Source of the DNA: Salvia splendens
Lineage: Eukaryota > Streptophyta > Magnoliopsida > Lamiales > Lamiaceae
Assembly (NCBI RefSeq): GCF_004379255.2
Contig: NC_056042.1
Location: 18,984,684 to 19,048,683, forward strand
Length of the DNA stretch: 64,000 bases
Direction: 5' to 3'
This document shows, one piece after another, positions 33,438-46,300 of this stretch. The notes beneath the pieces are model-generated. The model ran no database searches. It saw only the letters and a list, made by a program, of their open reading frames with translations, and was not told the origin of the DNA. Every line of letters starts with the position of its first letter. Positions within the stretch are counted from its first letter, which is position 1. The translations under genes were made by a program, and so were the position numbers.

Positions 33438-36313
33438 ATGGGGAAGAAGAAAATGGCCAACAAACAAGCCTCCGGTAAATCCACTTCCACCATCCGTAAA
33501 GAAACCCCCGAAACATCACCGCCTATTACAGAGCAGCCACCAAACCCATAATCACAGCCGCGACCACCATCACCACAGGCTCCGGCGATGGTTTCGTTGA
33601 ACGCACTGGCGGAGTTCCTCAGACAGCAGGACCCGAATAAAGATTAGGTGGCTGCGTTGGCAGGTTTTAGCCAAATCGGAGGCCAATCAAGCTTGACCGC
33701 AGAAACCCCGGTAGTACCAACCCCACCAACCTCCATTCCGCCTTAATCAATAATTCCACCAGAAAAAATATCTCCCTCGACGACCGCACCTTCAAAATAC
33801 TCGGAACCCTCCCCTCCTATTGAACCAATGGATGTTGACCCCCTTTCCGCCTATTATGACTCAGATCCAGAAGTGACCGAAGGGAAAGAATGTGAAGAGA
33901 AGAGGAGCCGGGAGGAAGGAGATGAATCTGAGAGAACACCGGTAGCGGAACCCGTTCCCCAAGAAATGGAAAGGGAGGAGATAGATCTGAATGAAATGGC
34001 CAGAAAGCAAGGCCTGATGACTGGTGAGGAGTTTGAGGCACTTTTGAATGAGGTGACCAGGATGGAAGATGGCACTGCCAAGATGGCTGGGGGTCTGGAC
34101 CTCGCATCGGAGGCAGTAGGAGAGGGTGAAGAAGCTAGTACAAGGAACGACCCAGAATGCCTAGCCCACCAGCCAGAAGATGAGGTGGAAGAGAGGTAGA
34201 CCAGAGAAGAAGAGCTAAAGTCAGTGACTCCCCAGCCAGAAGCAGGGGAGAGTGATACACACATCGAGAAGGATGAGACCGTAGTACGAACAGAGGGGCC
34301 AGAGCCAGTGGCACCTCCAGTGTCGAAACCAAAGGCAGTTAAGAGAAAATTGGTGTTAAGAGCGATCCTAAGGCAGAACGGCCGAAGCCGAAGAGAGTGT
34401 CGCAAAGATGACTAGGGAAGTGGACATCTAGTAAGGCGAAAGCAAACACAGCAGTGGATGCAGTGGAGGTTTTGAGTGAAGAAGAAAGGACTACTCCTAC
34501 AAAACCTGGGGAGGAATCCTTATTAACTACTAACTTGGAAGATGCTTCGACGGCAACCGAAGTGGTCACCCCCACTCCGAGTGACCAGAGAAAGGAGACT
34601 GATAAGATGGTTGAGTGTCTAGACCTCGCATCTGAGTCAGTAGGTCACAACGAGCCAAGAGATGACAGTACCCATATCAGCGTGGAGACCCAGCCTACTG
34701 CCCAGGACAAGCCTTCAACACAAACCGCAGAAGAGCAACTAGAAAAGAATGAAAAAGAAGATGAGGACAGATACCGTAAAGAAAGGAAAAGGAAGGGCAA
34801 AGCCCCTGTGACAACCCGGCCAAGAGGTAAGAAACAACGCACGAGTAACACCGGCATTGAGATCAGAGAGCCAGAGCAAGGAATCCCACCACACCGTCAG
34901 GAGACAAGTGACAGCGAGTACATAGCCAGCGAGGAGTCAGGGTCAGAAAGCGACATCTCGTTAGAAGACAAGGAACTTAGCGAGAGGCATCTCCCACATG
35001 ACCATCGGGAGTTGACACACCCTCCGGTGGACAGGCTGAGATACAGAAGCTGGGCAGTGAAACTCACAGATGAGCTGGTGGAAGAGATGAAGTTGTTCAA
35101 CTCCAAAAAGCTCCAAGATGCTTTCGATGATAAGGATGACGGAAGCAAACAAGTTAAGTGTGGAAAGGTACTCCATTTTCCTTCCCTCGATGAGTTGGAT
35201 GCCCGTGAACCTTTTCTATCTTATGTGCGTACGTTGGGATTTGATTGGTTATTGAATAGGGATACGAATATCCCTGTTAGGCTAGCGAAGGAATTTTTCA
35301 CAACTTTCAGATTCAAGGTTACTACCATTTGGACGTGGAGTCAATAAGCTTCAGGCTGTTCGGAGGAGAGGTGAGCATGAGTTTGGTTGAATGGACGGTC
35401 AGATTGGGGATGTGTAGTTTGGAAGAGGCCATAGGGCCGGACTGGAGGAATAGAGAGAGGGGAATTCTTAGACGCCATATAGACTTCGAACCCCAGGAGG
35501 CTTGGGTGGAACTAACTCACCCAGATGCAGGGAAATTTTCATCCACCATATCCCGCTCCATCCATTTCAACAACCACATCATGCGCCTGGTTCAGCTCTA
35601 TCTTGATTTCAATCTGCTAGGGCAGTCAAATTCAGTCGTCCTGACGTCGATGACAAAACTTTACCTCCTTTTGTGTGCCAAGCGCGGAAGGAGATTACAT
35701 CTGGGTTTCTGCACCGCTTATCAATGCCACCTCATTGCCACCCATCCCACAAGAAATCTTTCCCTGTGCCACCTCCTGGGAGTCTTTGTGAGGAACAATA
35801 TCACCGTTGTGGAGGCTGACGATTTGTCCCCCTTGAATATGGTGGATCCTCCTGGCCCGTTTGATACACCCTTCTTCGTCCGAACACATACTGTCTACAT
35901 CAGGGAGGGAGTCTCGCATTTCTACGCTATGGGAGAAGAGGCTATCCCTACCGGGCGGGCGACAACAGGCCACGGAGAACAGATGCGAGCTCAAAGGCAA
36001 GCAAATTTGGAGAGGGCGGTGGCAGAGCTAGCAGAGGAGAACAGGCAAGCTAGAGCGGAGTTTGATGAATGTGATGAAGAGTATTTTGAAAGAGTTAGCG
36101 AAAGGGAAGACGGTTAAGGAAGCTGGAACAAGCGGTCATGGAGGCCGGAATGATGAACCACAGGAAACCGAGAAGGAAGCAGAAGAGCCAGAAGAGGAAG
36201 ATGTCAATGAACCGGCAGAATCTGAGGAGAATCAGTCTGATATCGAGGAAGAGGAACCAGAAGAACCACCTGCACCCAGCCCTGCCCCGCGGAGGAGCAG
36301 GAGAATTATATGA
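33438..36313 (+). pseudogene. Athila ORF1-type protein of element B, broken
   Basis: Starts at ATG 33438 (MGKKKMANKQ). The N-terminal half is long, Glu/Pro/Thr-rich and charged, with several stops and frame shifts (stops at 33549 and 34197; shifts near 34430 and 35330). The conserved Athila ORF1 domain follows: FDWLLNRDTNIPVRLAKEFF (about 35238-35297), SFRLFGGEVSMSLVEWTVRL (35341-35400), LYLLLCAKRGRRLHLGF and THPTRNLSLCHLLGVFVRNN (35736-35795). A coiled-coil-like and acidic C-terminal tail ends near 36313 with RRSRRII. The domain is the same as in element A. The function is unknown. Confidence 0.82.
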
Positions 36314-36436
36314 CCACCCACCCCACTGACCAGTTAGTTTTTCTTTATCTTTTTCAGTTTTAGTTTTATTTGTTGTTTTGTTGTTTTAAGTAGAGTACTT
36401 TTGTGTAGTATGTGTGTTGCAAACCCCATTCACAAT

Positions 36437-36461
36437 ACTTAGACTATTCAATAGTCTAAGT
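36437..36461. repeat. Hairpin 1 in the 3' region of element B
   Basis: ACTTAGACTATT and its exact complement AATAGTCTAAGT are separated by a single C: a 12-bp inverted repeat, directly followed by GTGAGAAGT. Confidence 0.75.
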
Positions 36462-36530
36462 GTGAGAAGTACAGGGTTTGCAACTTTGGCGCATGAGTAT
36501 GTGTTTGTTTTCTTGTCGTATGGATGTTAA

Positions 36531-36565
36531 CTCACACTTAGCCTATTGCATAGCCTAAGTGTGAG
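36531..36565. repeat. Hairpin 2 in the 3' region of element B
   Basis: CTCACACTTAG (36531-36541) and CTAAGTGTGAG (36555-36565) form an 11-bp stem with a 13-nt loop, identical in stem sequence to the hairpin at 20622-20656 of element A. Confidence 0.8.
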
Positions 36566-38115
36566 GAGTTTGTGTATATATGTGTTTGTGTTTGTTTAAC
36601 TCTGTTTAGGTTTTCAACCCTCCCAGCCTATTGCATAGTCTAAGTGTGAGAAGTTTAGCCTAAGTATGTTTTGTTCTTGTTTTGTTCATGTGTCTGTATG
36701 TCGGCCATACTAGCCATTCCAATTTTCCACTTCACAACCGTATTCGAGGGCAGACACTTGTGAAGTGGGAGGGGAGATACAATGGCCAGTATGACATGTA
36801 TATATGTGTGATCTGTGTTAACTGAACGTGTCAGTGTTTGTCTAGGTCAAGTTTTATTTTATATACGTGTTGATTGGGCTTAAACTCAACTGGCTCGAAC
36901 TGACGGTGAGGGGAATTGAAGGAGATAAGGCATGCTGGACAATGGAAACCACCCCCCTTAGTATCTCCTAGTCAGTATAGATGATGCAAGTATGATAAAA
37001 AAACCCATCCTTAGAGCCAGATACAAAAGCCCTCTTAAATGGTGAGTTATAAGCCTAAGTGAAACCACTTTCCACCAAATTAGAAAAGAAAAGAGTGGCT
37101 GCCACATGATGCCTAGGGTAAGGTGACCGTGTGTAGCAAGTCCTGAAGGCAGTAGGAAACCCCCACCCGGAAGGAAAATAAAAAAAATAAAAAAAAACAT
37201 CCCTTAGAACCTCTCTTTCTAGCCAAATCTATACCCAGATATAACCCACTAGCCATTGGGACTGTGTGTGTGCGAGGCATAAGGCAAGAAGGCGACTGGC
37301 CAAAAGGACATACAGAAAAAAAAACTAACTGGAGAAAGAAGTCGAGGGACAAGGAGAAAATCGACCAAAAAAAAAAATCCCAAGTCCTAAAAAAATAAGA
37401 AGGAATAAGGATGGCTAAGCCACAATAAAAAATGTTGAAGAAAATGGTCAAAAACACTTGAACACAAAAAGAAGGAAGAAGAAATAAGGGTGGCGAAGCC
37501 ACAAAGAAGCTATTGACCAGTTGGAGTCCAATATCAGGAAACGTCTAGCCGAAAAGAAGCAACAGCCAAGAGCCCCCACATCAAAATAAAGTAGTAGTTT
37601 TTGAACCTTAGAGCCTTAAGAACATCCACCCGAAACACTACAAACAAATAGCCCCATTACAAGCCTTAAAGTCCTTCAGGAGCCGCACGTGAGATCTGAG
37701 TCCGAAGCATCTGTGGTTCAGCATTTTGAGAGAAAGACAGTCCTAACCTCCGCGGTGAGGAATGAGTGACTGAGCGAATCTGGTGTTTGGCCGAGAGTTT
37801 GGGTGATCTTGACGAGCAGATATACTGATTGAGAAGGAAAAGGGGGCGGCAGAAGTTCAAGGTTGTCTAAGGCCGGATTGCACCTGATCCCAAGGGGAGG
37901 GATGGTTGAAAATGTAGCCCGATTAATGTGTTTAAGTGTTTTTTGTGTCTGTGTTTATGTGTTCATCCGTCATGTATGTGTTTTTCTTTGCGTCATAGTT
38001 TAGAGTCTAATTTAGGATAGAGTCGGTCAAGGGTGTAACCAGGCTAGAATTCGACTTATTTCTTTTTGTTTGTTCTTCACGCTTGAGGACAAGCATGTGG
38101 TAAGTGTGAGCAGTT

Positions 38116-39385
38116 TGATAAGTCGCATTCTAGGCCTTGGTTACTGGTCAGTATACATGCATAATTGGATTAAATCTGCAAAACAGTTGCTAAAGTGTGC
38201 AGGGAAAGGGTTCCAGTCAGAAGGAAGGATTACAGATAACTCAGGTGAAAAGAGCGTCAGAAGGGTGCAATACTGATCAGGATGCATGGCAGAAAAGGCT
38301 CGAGATGGAGAAGAAGGATTGCTGGGAAGGATCAAACACAAACGAGGGCAAAAGAGTCATTTCACGAAGAGAGTCTACCCTAAAAATCAAGGGCAAGCCT
38401 CCCTATAAAAGGAAGCCACTTGGAGAGGGAAAAAGAATTACCACACTCCACTCTTAGTTAGAGTATTCTCTCTCGGTAGACCAGTTCCTTCAGCATTGTC
38501 CTACATCTTCTCATTCCTCGCCACAACCATGATCACCTAAAGTTCCAGAAGTTCGCCAGAGATTTGCTTTCCATCGTTCCAGCCAGTCTATCTCGTAGTC
38601 GTAGCAGTTTCATCGCCCGGAGTGGCAAAACAATCTTTATTCGCTTTCTTAGCTAAACTTTACTTGTTTTCTTTCGTTGGATCGGCTGCATTTTCAGTAC
38701 TTATCATCTTATGAAGTGTTTTGTTCAGATCCAAACGTTTTATGCAATGAAGTTGTTTTTATGCATCTCTTTCGGTTTGAATCTGTTTCATTCAGCCTAG
38801 GTAGCTTAGATCTAGTTGTTGCGGTTGTTTCTGAGCGTTGAAAGCATGATTTCATTTGGAGTTGCTCGATCTGTGATTGTTAGTTAAGTAGCTGTTTAGA
38901 TTTATTTTCTAAAGTGATTAAGTGCGAAATCTGAGTTTACGTTATTCTGTCACCTTGCATGTCATCCAGTATGTGTAATTCTTGATTTCGTGTGTTAATC
39001 TTCGAATCTTGTTGTTTTAATTTGTGGATCCGAATCGTGAAGTTGTTAATCTGAAAAATGTTATTCATGGAATCTGAGTTTGTTTGATTTCTGCATTCTT
39101 GTTGAAGAAGATAACATCCACATCCAAGTTTGGGACCACTTTTGCCTTTTAGTTACTTTTTGCTTTTGTCCTTTGCTTTTTATGTTGTACCCTATAGATC
39201 TGACAGAGTAGCCACCTAACTGCCTCTTATTCTCTGATATTCCGTTTAGCGTTTATTAGTAATCATCTACTTTACACATGACCCTGAAACACCTTGTCCC
39301 CCACTCTCACGTACACAGCCACATGTCGTTCACTTTCACACCACCCAGTCAGTAGAGTACACCCTTTAATTCCTGTCTAGGTAGA
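38116..39385 (+). repeat. 3' LTR of element B, first part
   Basis: Starts TGATAAGTCGCATTC after the polypurine region. Interrupted after CTGTCTAGGTAGA by copia element C; gtaga (39381-39385) is the target duplication. The rest is at 48872-49104. Confidence 0.95.
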
Positions 39386-40660
39386 TGTTAGGGTTTGTAT
39401 ACTAGAAATCACCTTTCGAGTGATTGAATACTGTAAAACTTTAATAATTATTTTCCAATGAATGCAACAGATTATGATTGTCATAATGTTGTTATGTTTT
39501 ACATTTAATAGATGTTTATTGCATATTTAAATGTATAAGCGAACATAACATAAGTCTATGTCTTTGTTCTAGTGGACCGGTTGTGGGCTGCGCTCAATTT
39601 AAGGGACGCGGTCAGTTCTGAACAAAGAAAAATAAGAATTTCACAACCCAGATAGACCTAGACTACCTATCGTGAAAGGTTGCAATGTCAGTCCGATTAT
39701 TTCTAAGCCTTATTGAAATATGATGACGTTGGTGTGGTATAGCACTTAATGGATCTAACAGCAAGACGAGTCTTTATGCTATCTACTGAAAGACGAGGTC
39801 TTGATAATTAATTTCCTAATCAATGTACGTTAGCATTGAGCATACGATATTGAGTATCTACTACTTTGACTTACCAAAGGTGCGGGTTTTTCGTCACCCA
39901 ACGATCCAGGTATATTGGGTAGTGGTGATCATTATCTAGCGGTGCTAGGATTGCTATTATGTAGAATCGTACGCGAGGAGAGTCTCGTTTGATAATATCC
40001 ACAAGAGGAGCTCGAAACAAGATTTTATTATTCGGAACCTAGCTAATTGTGGAGCTCGTTTGATAACCTTCTGTAGTGGCTGCTTGTAATATTCCAATAT
40101 AAGCTTATATTAAATTGTGGGTTCAATTTAATTAGTAAAAAGCTAATTGGGTGGGGCAATGTCCAAATTCCTCCTTAGATCCCTGACTGGGCCCAATATG
40201 TGACTTAATATAAATAGGAGAATAAAGGAGACAGAAAACATAATTATTATTGCTATAATTTTCGTCCCCATCTAGAAAGAGAGAGAATTCAAAAATTGCT
40301 CCCTCTGTGAGCTGAGTTCTATCTTCATTATTCAAGTCCTAGTATTCTGGTGAGATTTGCCCACACAAATAACAGTATACAGTCCGGGACACCAGTCAGA
40401 AGATCAGAGGTCGAGTACTAAAGATCTCACGTGGAGACGGAGAAAGCCATCATCGATTCTTGATTTAATTAACGAGATAAATTGGCTAATTCCGTAGTGA
40501 GCATGTTTTAGGGATTTTATATGCTAAAGCATGTTTTAATTCAAGTTATGAGCATGATACATGTGATAATTACATGAATAGAATTTGTCTAAATAATCTG
40601 CTAAATAGATCAAATTTATGTGATCGGAATTCATGCACTCTTCCGCTGCCAACCCCTTCA
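39386..40660 (+). repeat. 5' LTR of copia element C, internally deleted
   Basis: 1275 bp. Compared with the 3' LTR (1459 bp) it lacks about 185 bp after GGAACCTAGCTAATTG (near 40047). TATAAATAG at 40209-40217 is retained. Confidence 0.93.
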
Positions 40661-40662
40661 AT

Positions 40663-40674
40663 TGGTATCAGAGC
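40663..40674 (+). other. Primer-binding site of C (initiator tRNA-Met)
   Basis: TGGTATCAGAGC, 2 nt after the LTR, a perfect match to the plant initiator tRNA-Met 3' end complement. Confidence 0.93.
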
Positions 40675-42365
40675 CAGGTTTTGGCTCTGATTATTTGGAT
40701 TTAAATTTTGCAAAATTAATGTATGCATGTATTATTTGATTGAGAAGCATGTTCTTGGTGTTTTGTTTAATTAATTATGCATGATGAACTCAAGAACTAT
40801 CGAATCAAAGAACTTGAATTACTCGATCGTATGAGACGTGTGATCCGTCGGCGCTCACGCCGAGACGGATCGCACCACGCGCGATCATAAAACAGGGTTG
40901 TCGATTGAGTGGGAGCCGAGGGATCACGATCACTGGGCGACGCGCAGACGAGCGTGGGCTCGAGCGCGACGCCGGCCGAGACCGCAACCCCAAGGTGGCC
41001 CCTGCACCAAGGCCGACTTGAAGGCTGGCACAGAGTGGTGGTTCATCCGAGAACCACCGAGACACCAAGCACCGAGAGCTGGAACCCTAGGCGGAAGAAA
41101 GGGTGACCAGAGCTGGCCGAGAGGCGCGCGCCACCGCGTGTGCACCTGGCCGAGAAGTGTCGGCACCCGACGAGCCAAGACGCCGTGACGGGTGCTCGCC
41201 GCTGGCCGAGAGGAGCCGTGCCTCCACGCACGCTCCTGGCCGAGACGCTGGCGACACCCGACGAGCCGCTGGCCGAGACGCTGGCGCGCCACCTGCGCGC
41301 TGGTGGCCGAGACGCTTCGTGCTTCGTGGTCTGACGAAGAACTCGTCAGATTTCGTCGTTCATCGTTCATGCGAACCTCGTACGATGAGATAACGATGAA
41401 AGATTATTTTAATGATTATTTAATTTTTTAATTAAAAGATATCATTAAAATATTATTATTTAATGGAAATAAAATCTTTTTGGAAGATTTACCTAGATTT
41501 TAGGAATATTTTTATTATTATCTGTATCTATGGAAATAAATAATTTTATTTTATTCCTAGATGATATGGAGGAGAATAATTTAATAGTTTCCTAATATTT
41601 ATCTAGATTTTAGGAATATTTTTATTATTGTCTATATCTATGGAAATAAATAATATTATTTTATTCCTAGATGATATAGATGAGAATAATTTAATAGTTT
41701 CCTAATAATTATATATCTAGAATCCTAATTAGGATAGATATGTATGAATACATTAAATAATAAATCTTCTCTTCCTAATCTTAAACACGGAAATAATTTA
41801 AATTTAATTTTTCATGTCTTATTAAGAACTAAATAATTTAATTATTTTAGAAATATCTTATAGTAAACATGAATAAGAATTAAATACTAGAACATTATTT
41901 TCTTAATGGAAAACGCCAATTACATATAAAGGATTCAATTATCCAGCATATTAAATACCAACAGAATTTAATTAGGCCTTAATCTGCCTCAAGGCTAAGG
42001 ATAATTGAATTAAAACCATAACCCAAAATATCTAAGCTGTAATTACGAACTCAACGTTTGTATATGGTATCCACCAATTGGTCGTAATTTATGAAGCTGT
42101 TTCCAATATTATCGCCACCTGCATTGTGGGGATAATAATCCTAGGAAATAGCAAGTTCATAAGGCGGACTTCTCAAATATAAATAGTATGAACTAGAATG
42201 TGGTTTCCAATATTATCGCCACCTGCACTGTGGGGACAATAATCCTAAGAAACTACGAGATTCAGAAGTTCACACAAAATTTATGGGATAGCTTGATCTT
42301 GTTAGCAGCACATGAACATTGTTATAGGAGTGTGTTGTAGAAATGAGACTCTGTAATGCTAAAGA
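40675..42365 (+). other. Leader of copia element C, first part
   Basis: Same plan as in D: a GC-rich block (about 40830-41390) with recurring GGCCGAGA, then an AT-rich block with a duplicated segment of about 120 bp (about 41490-41720). The hairpin-forming ATTATCGCCACC...GTGGGGA segment occurs twice, at about 42105-42139 and 42209-42242. Open frames in the GC block do not correspond to that of D. The leader continues at 43141-43386, after the solo LTR. Confidence 0.6.
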
Positions 42366-42573
42366 TGATGGAGGTACACCCAAGCTGATCAACAAGGACA
42401 AGAAGATGGATCCATTAATCATTCAAAGTGGACCAATTACAAGAGCTAGAGCTAAGAAGATAAAGGAGTCCATGATGCTTTTAGTTGATGAAATAAAAGC
42501 CCAATTCCAAGACCATTCAACATTGGGCCAAATGGTGAATATTATTCAAGTTAGTGGGCAGCCCAATGCATGA
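42364..42573 (+). pseudogene. Gypsy polyprotein C-terminal tail encoded within the solo LTR
   Basis: Reads DDGGTPKLINKDKKMDPLII, then SGPITRARAKKIKES and a stop at 42573. The GP(I/M)TRARAKK signature is common at the C-terminus of plant gypsy gag-pol proteins. It suggests that in the parent element the polyprotein reading frame runs into the 3' LTR. Open frame from the first LTR bases (a GAT codon crosses the junction). It has no start codon of its own here; the upstream ATG at 42343 belongs to C. Confidence 0.6.
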
Positions 42574-43135
42574 AGTTTTGAGTCAATATATATCACATTT
42601 TGGAGGCCCAAATTGAAGATAAATGATGCATTTTCGTCCAAGTTGGAGCAGCAAAAATGAAGAGTCATTTTTAAGTTACTTTTTGAGTTAAATAAGTGAC
42701 TTTAGATGTCCTAAAGTCACACCAATAGTTAGGAGTTACTTTTCACTTATTATGAGTCATTCTAAAGGTCTTAAGTTGTACTAATGATATGAGACTTTCA
42801 AGAGTCCATTCTAGCCTATAAATAGGCTTGTAAGCATGTCATTTGAGGACATCATTGATCAAATACGAAAATAGAGTTTGTCTTGTGAGTTGAATTCTCT
42901 TTGTAGAGTTTTTCACTTGTTTGGAATTTATCAAGATACTTTGAGCAAGTTCTTGTGGCGTTCAACCATACCGAGGTTCTTGGCTGATTACATAGCCAAC
43001 GGGTCGAGGTTTTCCAAGCTCTGGAAGTGGATCAAACCAGATTATCAATCAAGGAAATCCGCTGCCAATCATTATACGTGGGGTTCTTGGATCAATATAT
43101 CCAACGGGTCCTTCGTCGTATCCCAATCCATATCA
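42366..43135 (+). mobile_element. Solo LTR of a Ty3/gypsy-type element within the leader of C
   Basis: 770 bp, TGATGG...TATCA, flanked by the 5-bp duplication aaaga (42361-42365 and 43136-43140). The uninterrupted site is seen in element D near 10301. TATAAATAG at 42818-42826 is a plausible LTR promoter. There is no second LTR, primer-binding site or internal region, so it is the product of LTR-LTR recombination. It encodes the C-terminal tail of a gypsy polyprotein at its 5' end (next entry). Confidence 0.88.
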
Positions 43136-43386
43136 AAAGAGGTGGTCTTGCTTAGGCAACATTAGGCGGCCATGCCACTCTGTGGTCTCTGGACTATTCG
43201 TCGGTATTGTGACCAATAAAAATTGTAAGATTTTAATGCGTATTAACTTCCTCTGGAGGATACAAAATTTTAATTTTACTGTTGTAAGATTTTGAAAAGT
43301 TTTATGGTTAATCTAATCAAACTTCTTACATAAGTTTATGACAAATGGTAAATATTTTGTATTGTAGTGCAAATCAAATCGTCAAT

Positions 43387-46300
43387 ATGTCGTTCAATCC
43401 TCTTTCTGCAATACTTAAAGAAAACAACTCGATGGCCAAAATTACTTAGAATGGAAACAAACTTTGGACATCTTTCTCACAGCAGATGAGTACATCTTTG
43501 TACTCACAACCCCGCGACCTCCGGTGCCACCAGCTAACGCTGCGGCAGGAGTCTGAGATGCACACAGACGGTGGCATAAGGCGAATGAGATGGCTAAGTG
43601 CTATATGTTGGCATCTATATCATCAGTACTCAAGCATCAGCATTCAGCCATGGAAACTGCCGCCGAGATCATGCAGAATCTCAAGAATCTTTTTGGTACT
43701 CAGAATCGAACGGCTAAGTCTCAAGCCTTTCGGAGTATCATGTCGAAGACTATGGAGGAAGGCTCGTCTGTGAGGGACCATGTCCTCGAGATGATAGGCC
43801 ACCTCAACCAAATTGAGGTCTTGGGAGGGACGATCGATCCCGAATCCCAGGTGACTATTATCCTTGAAAGTCTTCCCCCTAGCTTCCAGCAGTTCAAGCT
43901 CAACTTCGAGATGAACAAAAGGAACAACACCTTGGCAGAGCTGTTGACTGAACTTCAGTCGGCAGAGGACCTTATGGTCCAGGCTAAGGCGGCCATGATG
44001 ACTTCGGCGCCTCGTTCCTCTGGCTTCAAGCATAGCGCGGGAAAAAGGCAGGCACCGAACTCAGGACCGGCCAAGATAGCTAAGGGAAAGAAGAAGAAGA
44101 GGGCAAACAAGAAGCCCACGGGGAAGTGTTTCAAGTGCGGAGAGAAGGGGCATTGGAAGCCAGATTGTCATAAAAAGGGCAAGGCTACAAGTATGCACCA
44201 AGCTTTAGTAGTCGAGTCATGTTTGGCTTCGAAGTCTACTTGCACTTGGGTTATTGACACTGGAGCCACTGATCATATTTGTTTTGATCCTGATTTAATG
44301 CAGGTGACAAGACGGCTACGTGATCGTGAGATCGAGGTCCAGCTGGGCGACGCTACAAAAGTGGCGGCCGTAGCAGTGGGAGACATTTATTTGCGTTTTA
44401 GTAGTGATAGATTTTTTATTTTGAAGAATGTTTTGTTGATACCTTCTTTTAGAAGAAATTTAATTTCAGTTTCTAAATTAGTTTTTGATGGATATTCGAT
44501 TTCTTTTAATGACAATTGTGTTATTAAGAAAGATGGTTCTTATATCTGTCGTGGTATCATGAAAAACAATCTGTACACAATCACATCTACACAGTTTAAT
44601 AATCGCAAATTAGAACTCAATACAGCATCAAAAATTTCAAAGAAACGAAAGGAACCTTCAAGTTCAATGAACGAAACGTACTTATGGCACCTTAGACTTG
44701 GTCATGCCAATGAAAGGAGGATCCATTCTCTTGTTCAACAAGATCTTATTAAAGATTTAGAGGAGGAACCTTTTCATAAATGTGAGTCATGCTTAGAAGG
44801 CAAGATGACCAAGAGTCCTTTTCAGGCTAAGGGCAATAGGGTCAAGGAAGTACTTGAGCTCGTTCATTCCGATGTATGTGGACCAATGTCTACTGAGGCA
44901 AGAGGTGGTTTTCGATACTTCATCACATTTATTGATGACTTCTCGAAAATTGGATACGTCTATTTGATGCGCCACAAGTCAGAGTCTTTTGATAACTTCA
45001 AGGACTTTAAGACTCTTGTGGAGAACCATCATGGTAAGAGTATCAAAAGCCTACGATCTGATCGTGGAGGCGAGTACCTCAGTGTTGAGTTTTTGGACTA
45101 CTTGTCGGAGTCGGGAATTGAATCCCAACTGACTGCGCCGGGCACGCCCCAGCAGAACGGCGTGGCTGAAAGAAGGAACAAGACCTTATTGAACATGGTC
45201 CGATCGATGATGAGTTATGCATGGCTACCTACTTTGTTTTGGGGACATGCCTTGCTTTCAACAAGCCATATTTTAGACAATTTATCGTCAAAAGCCATAT
45301 CTACTACTCCTTATGAGTTGTGGACTGGGCGCAAGCCCAATCTAGCACATCTCAAGATTTGGGGTTGCCCGGCTCATGTATTGGAAAAGGATCCAACTAA
45401 GGTAGGATCAAGGACGGAGGTATGTTTGTTTATAGGGTACCCCAGAGGAACGAAAGCTTATGAGTTCTTTAGTCTCCGAGATAAGAAAGTTATTGTGAGC
45501 ACTCACGCCACATTCTTAGAGGAAGACTATGTAATGAATCATAAACCAAGCAGTGAAGTGGCTCTTGATGAGCTAACTTCTGTCACAAATTCCATTAACC
45601 AAGAACGAGTACCAAGTGTACAAACAATTCTAGAAACTTCAACTTCTATTCCAAGAATTGTAGTGCCGCGCCACAGTGGGAGGGTCTCACATGAGCCCGA
45701 AAGATACATTGGTTTGGGGGAATCTATGGATAACTCCTCAGACATCAATGTATTAGATCCCTGGAACTTTGCGGAAGCGCAGGCAGATGTCGATCATTGC
45801 GAATGGGTGAAAGCAATGGATTCGGAACTACAATCTATGATAGACAAAGACGTCTACGATTTTTCCGTCCTACCCGAAGGCTGTACTGCCATTGGGGGCA
45901 AGTCGATATATAAACGTAAACGTGGACCCGATGGACGAGTTAAAGTCTTCAAGGCAAGACTAGTGGCTAAGGGGTATACCCAAAAGGAAGGTGTCGATTA
46001 CGATGAGACTTTCTCCCCAGTGGCCATGCTCAAATCGATCCGGATACTATTGTCTATAGCAGCTTATATGGATTGGGATGTATGGCAGATGGACGTTAAG
46101 ACTGCGATTCTAAACGGCGGTCTTGAGGAGACCATCTACATGGAACAACCCAAAGGTTATGCCATAAAGGGCAAGGAACACATGGTTTGGAAGCTTAAGA
46201 AGGCCATTTATGGACTTAAGCAAGCATCTAGATCATGGAACCAGTGTTTCAATCAAACTGTTCGCAAGTTTGGATTCGAAAAATGCCAAGTGAAAGCTGT

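Larger units (their letters stand above)
36314..38115 (+). other. 3' non-coding region of element B with PPT-like hairpins and polypurine tract
   Basis: No gene. It holds a perfect hairpin at 36437-36461, a second at 36531-36565 and a partial third near 36627-36650. Each ends in (C)TAAGTGTGAG followed by AAGT or GAGTT. The true polypurine region before the LTR is GCTTGAGGACAAGCATG, then TAAGTGTGAGCAGTT (38082-38115), so the hairpin arms repeat its core. A-rich blocks lie at about 37170-37410. Confidence 0.7.
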
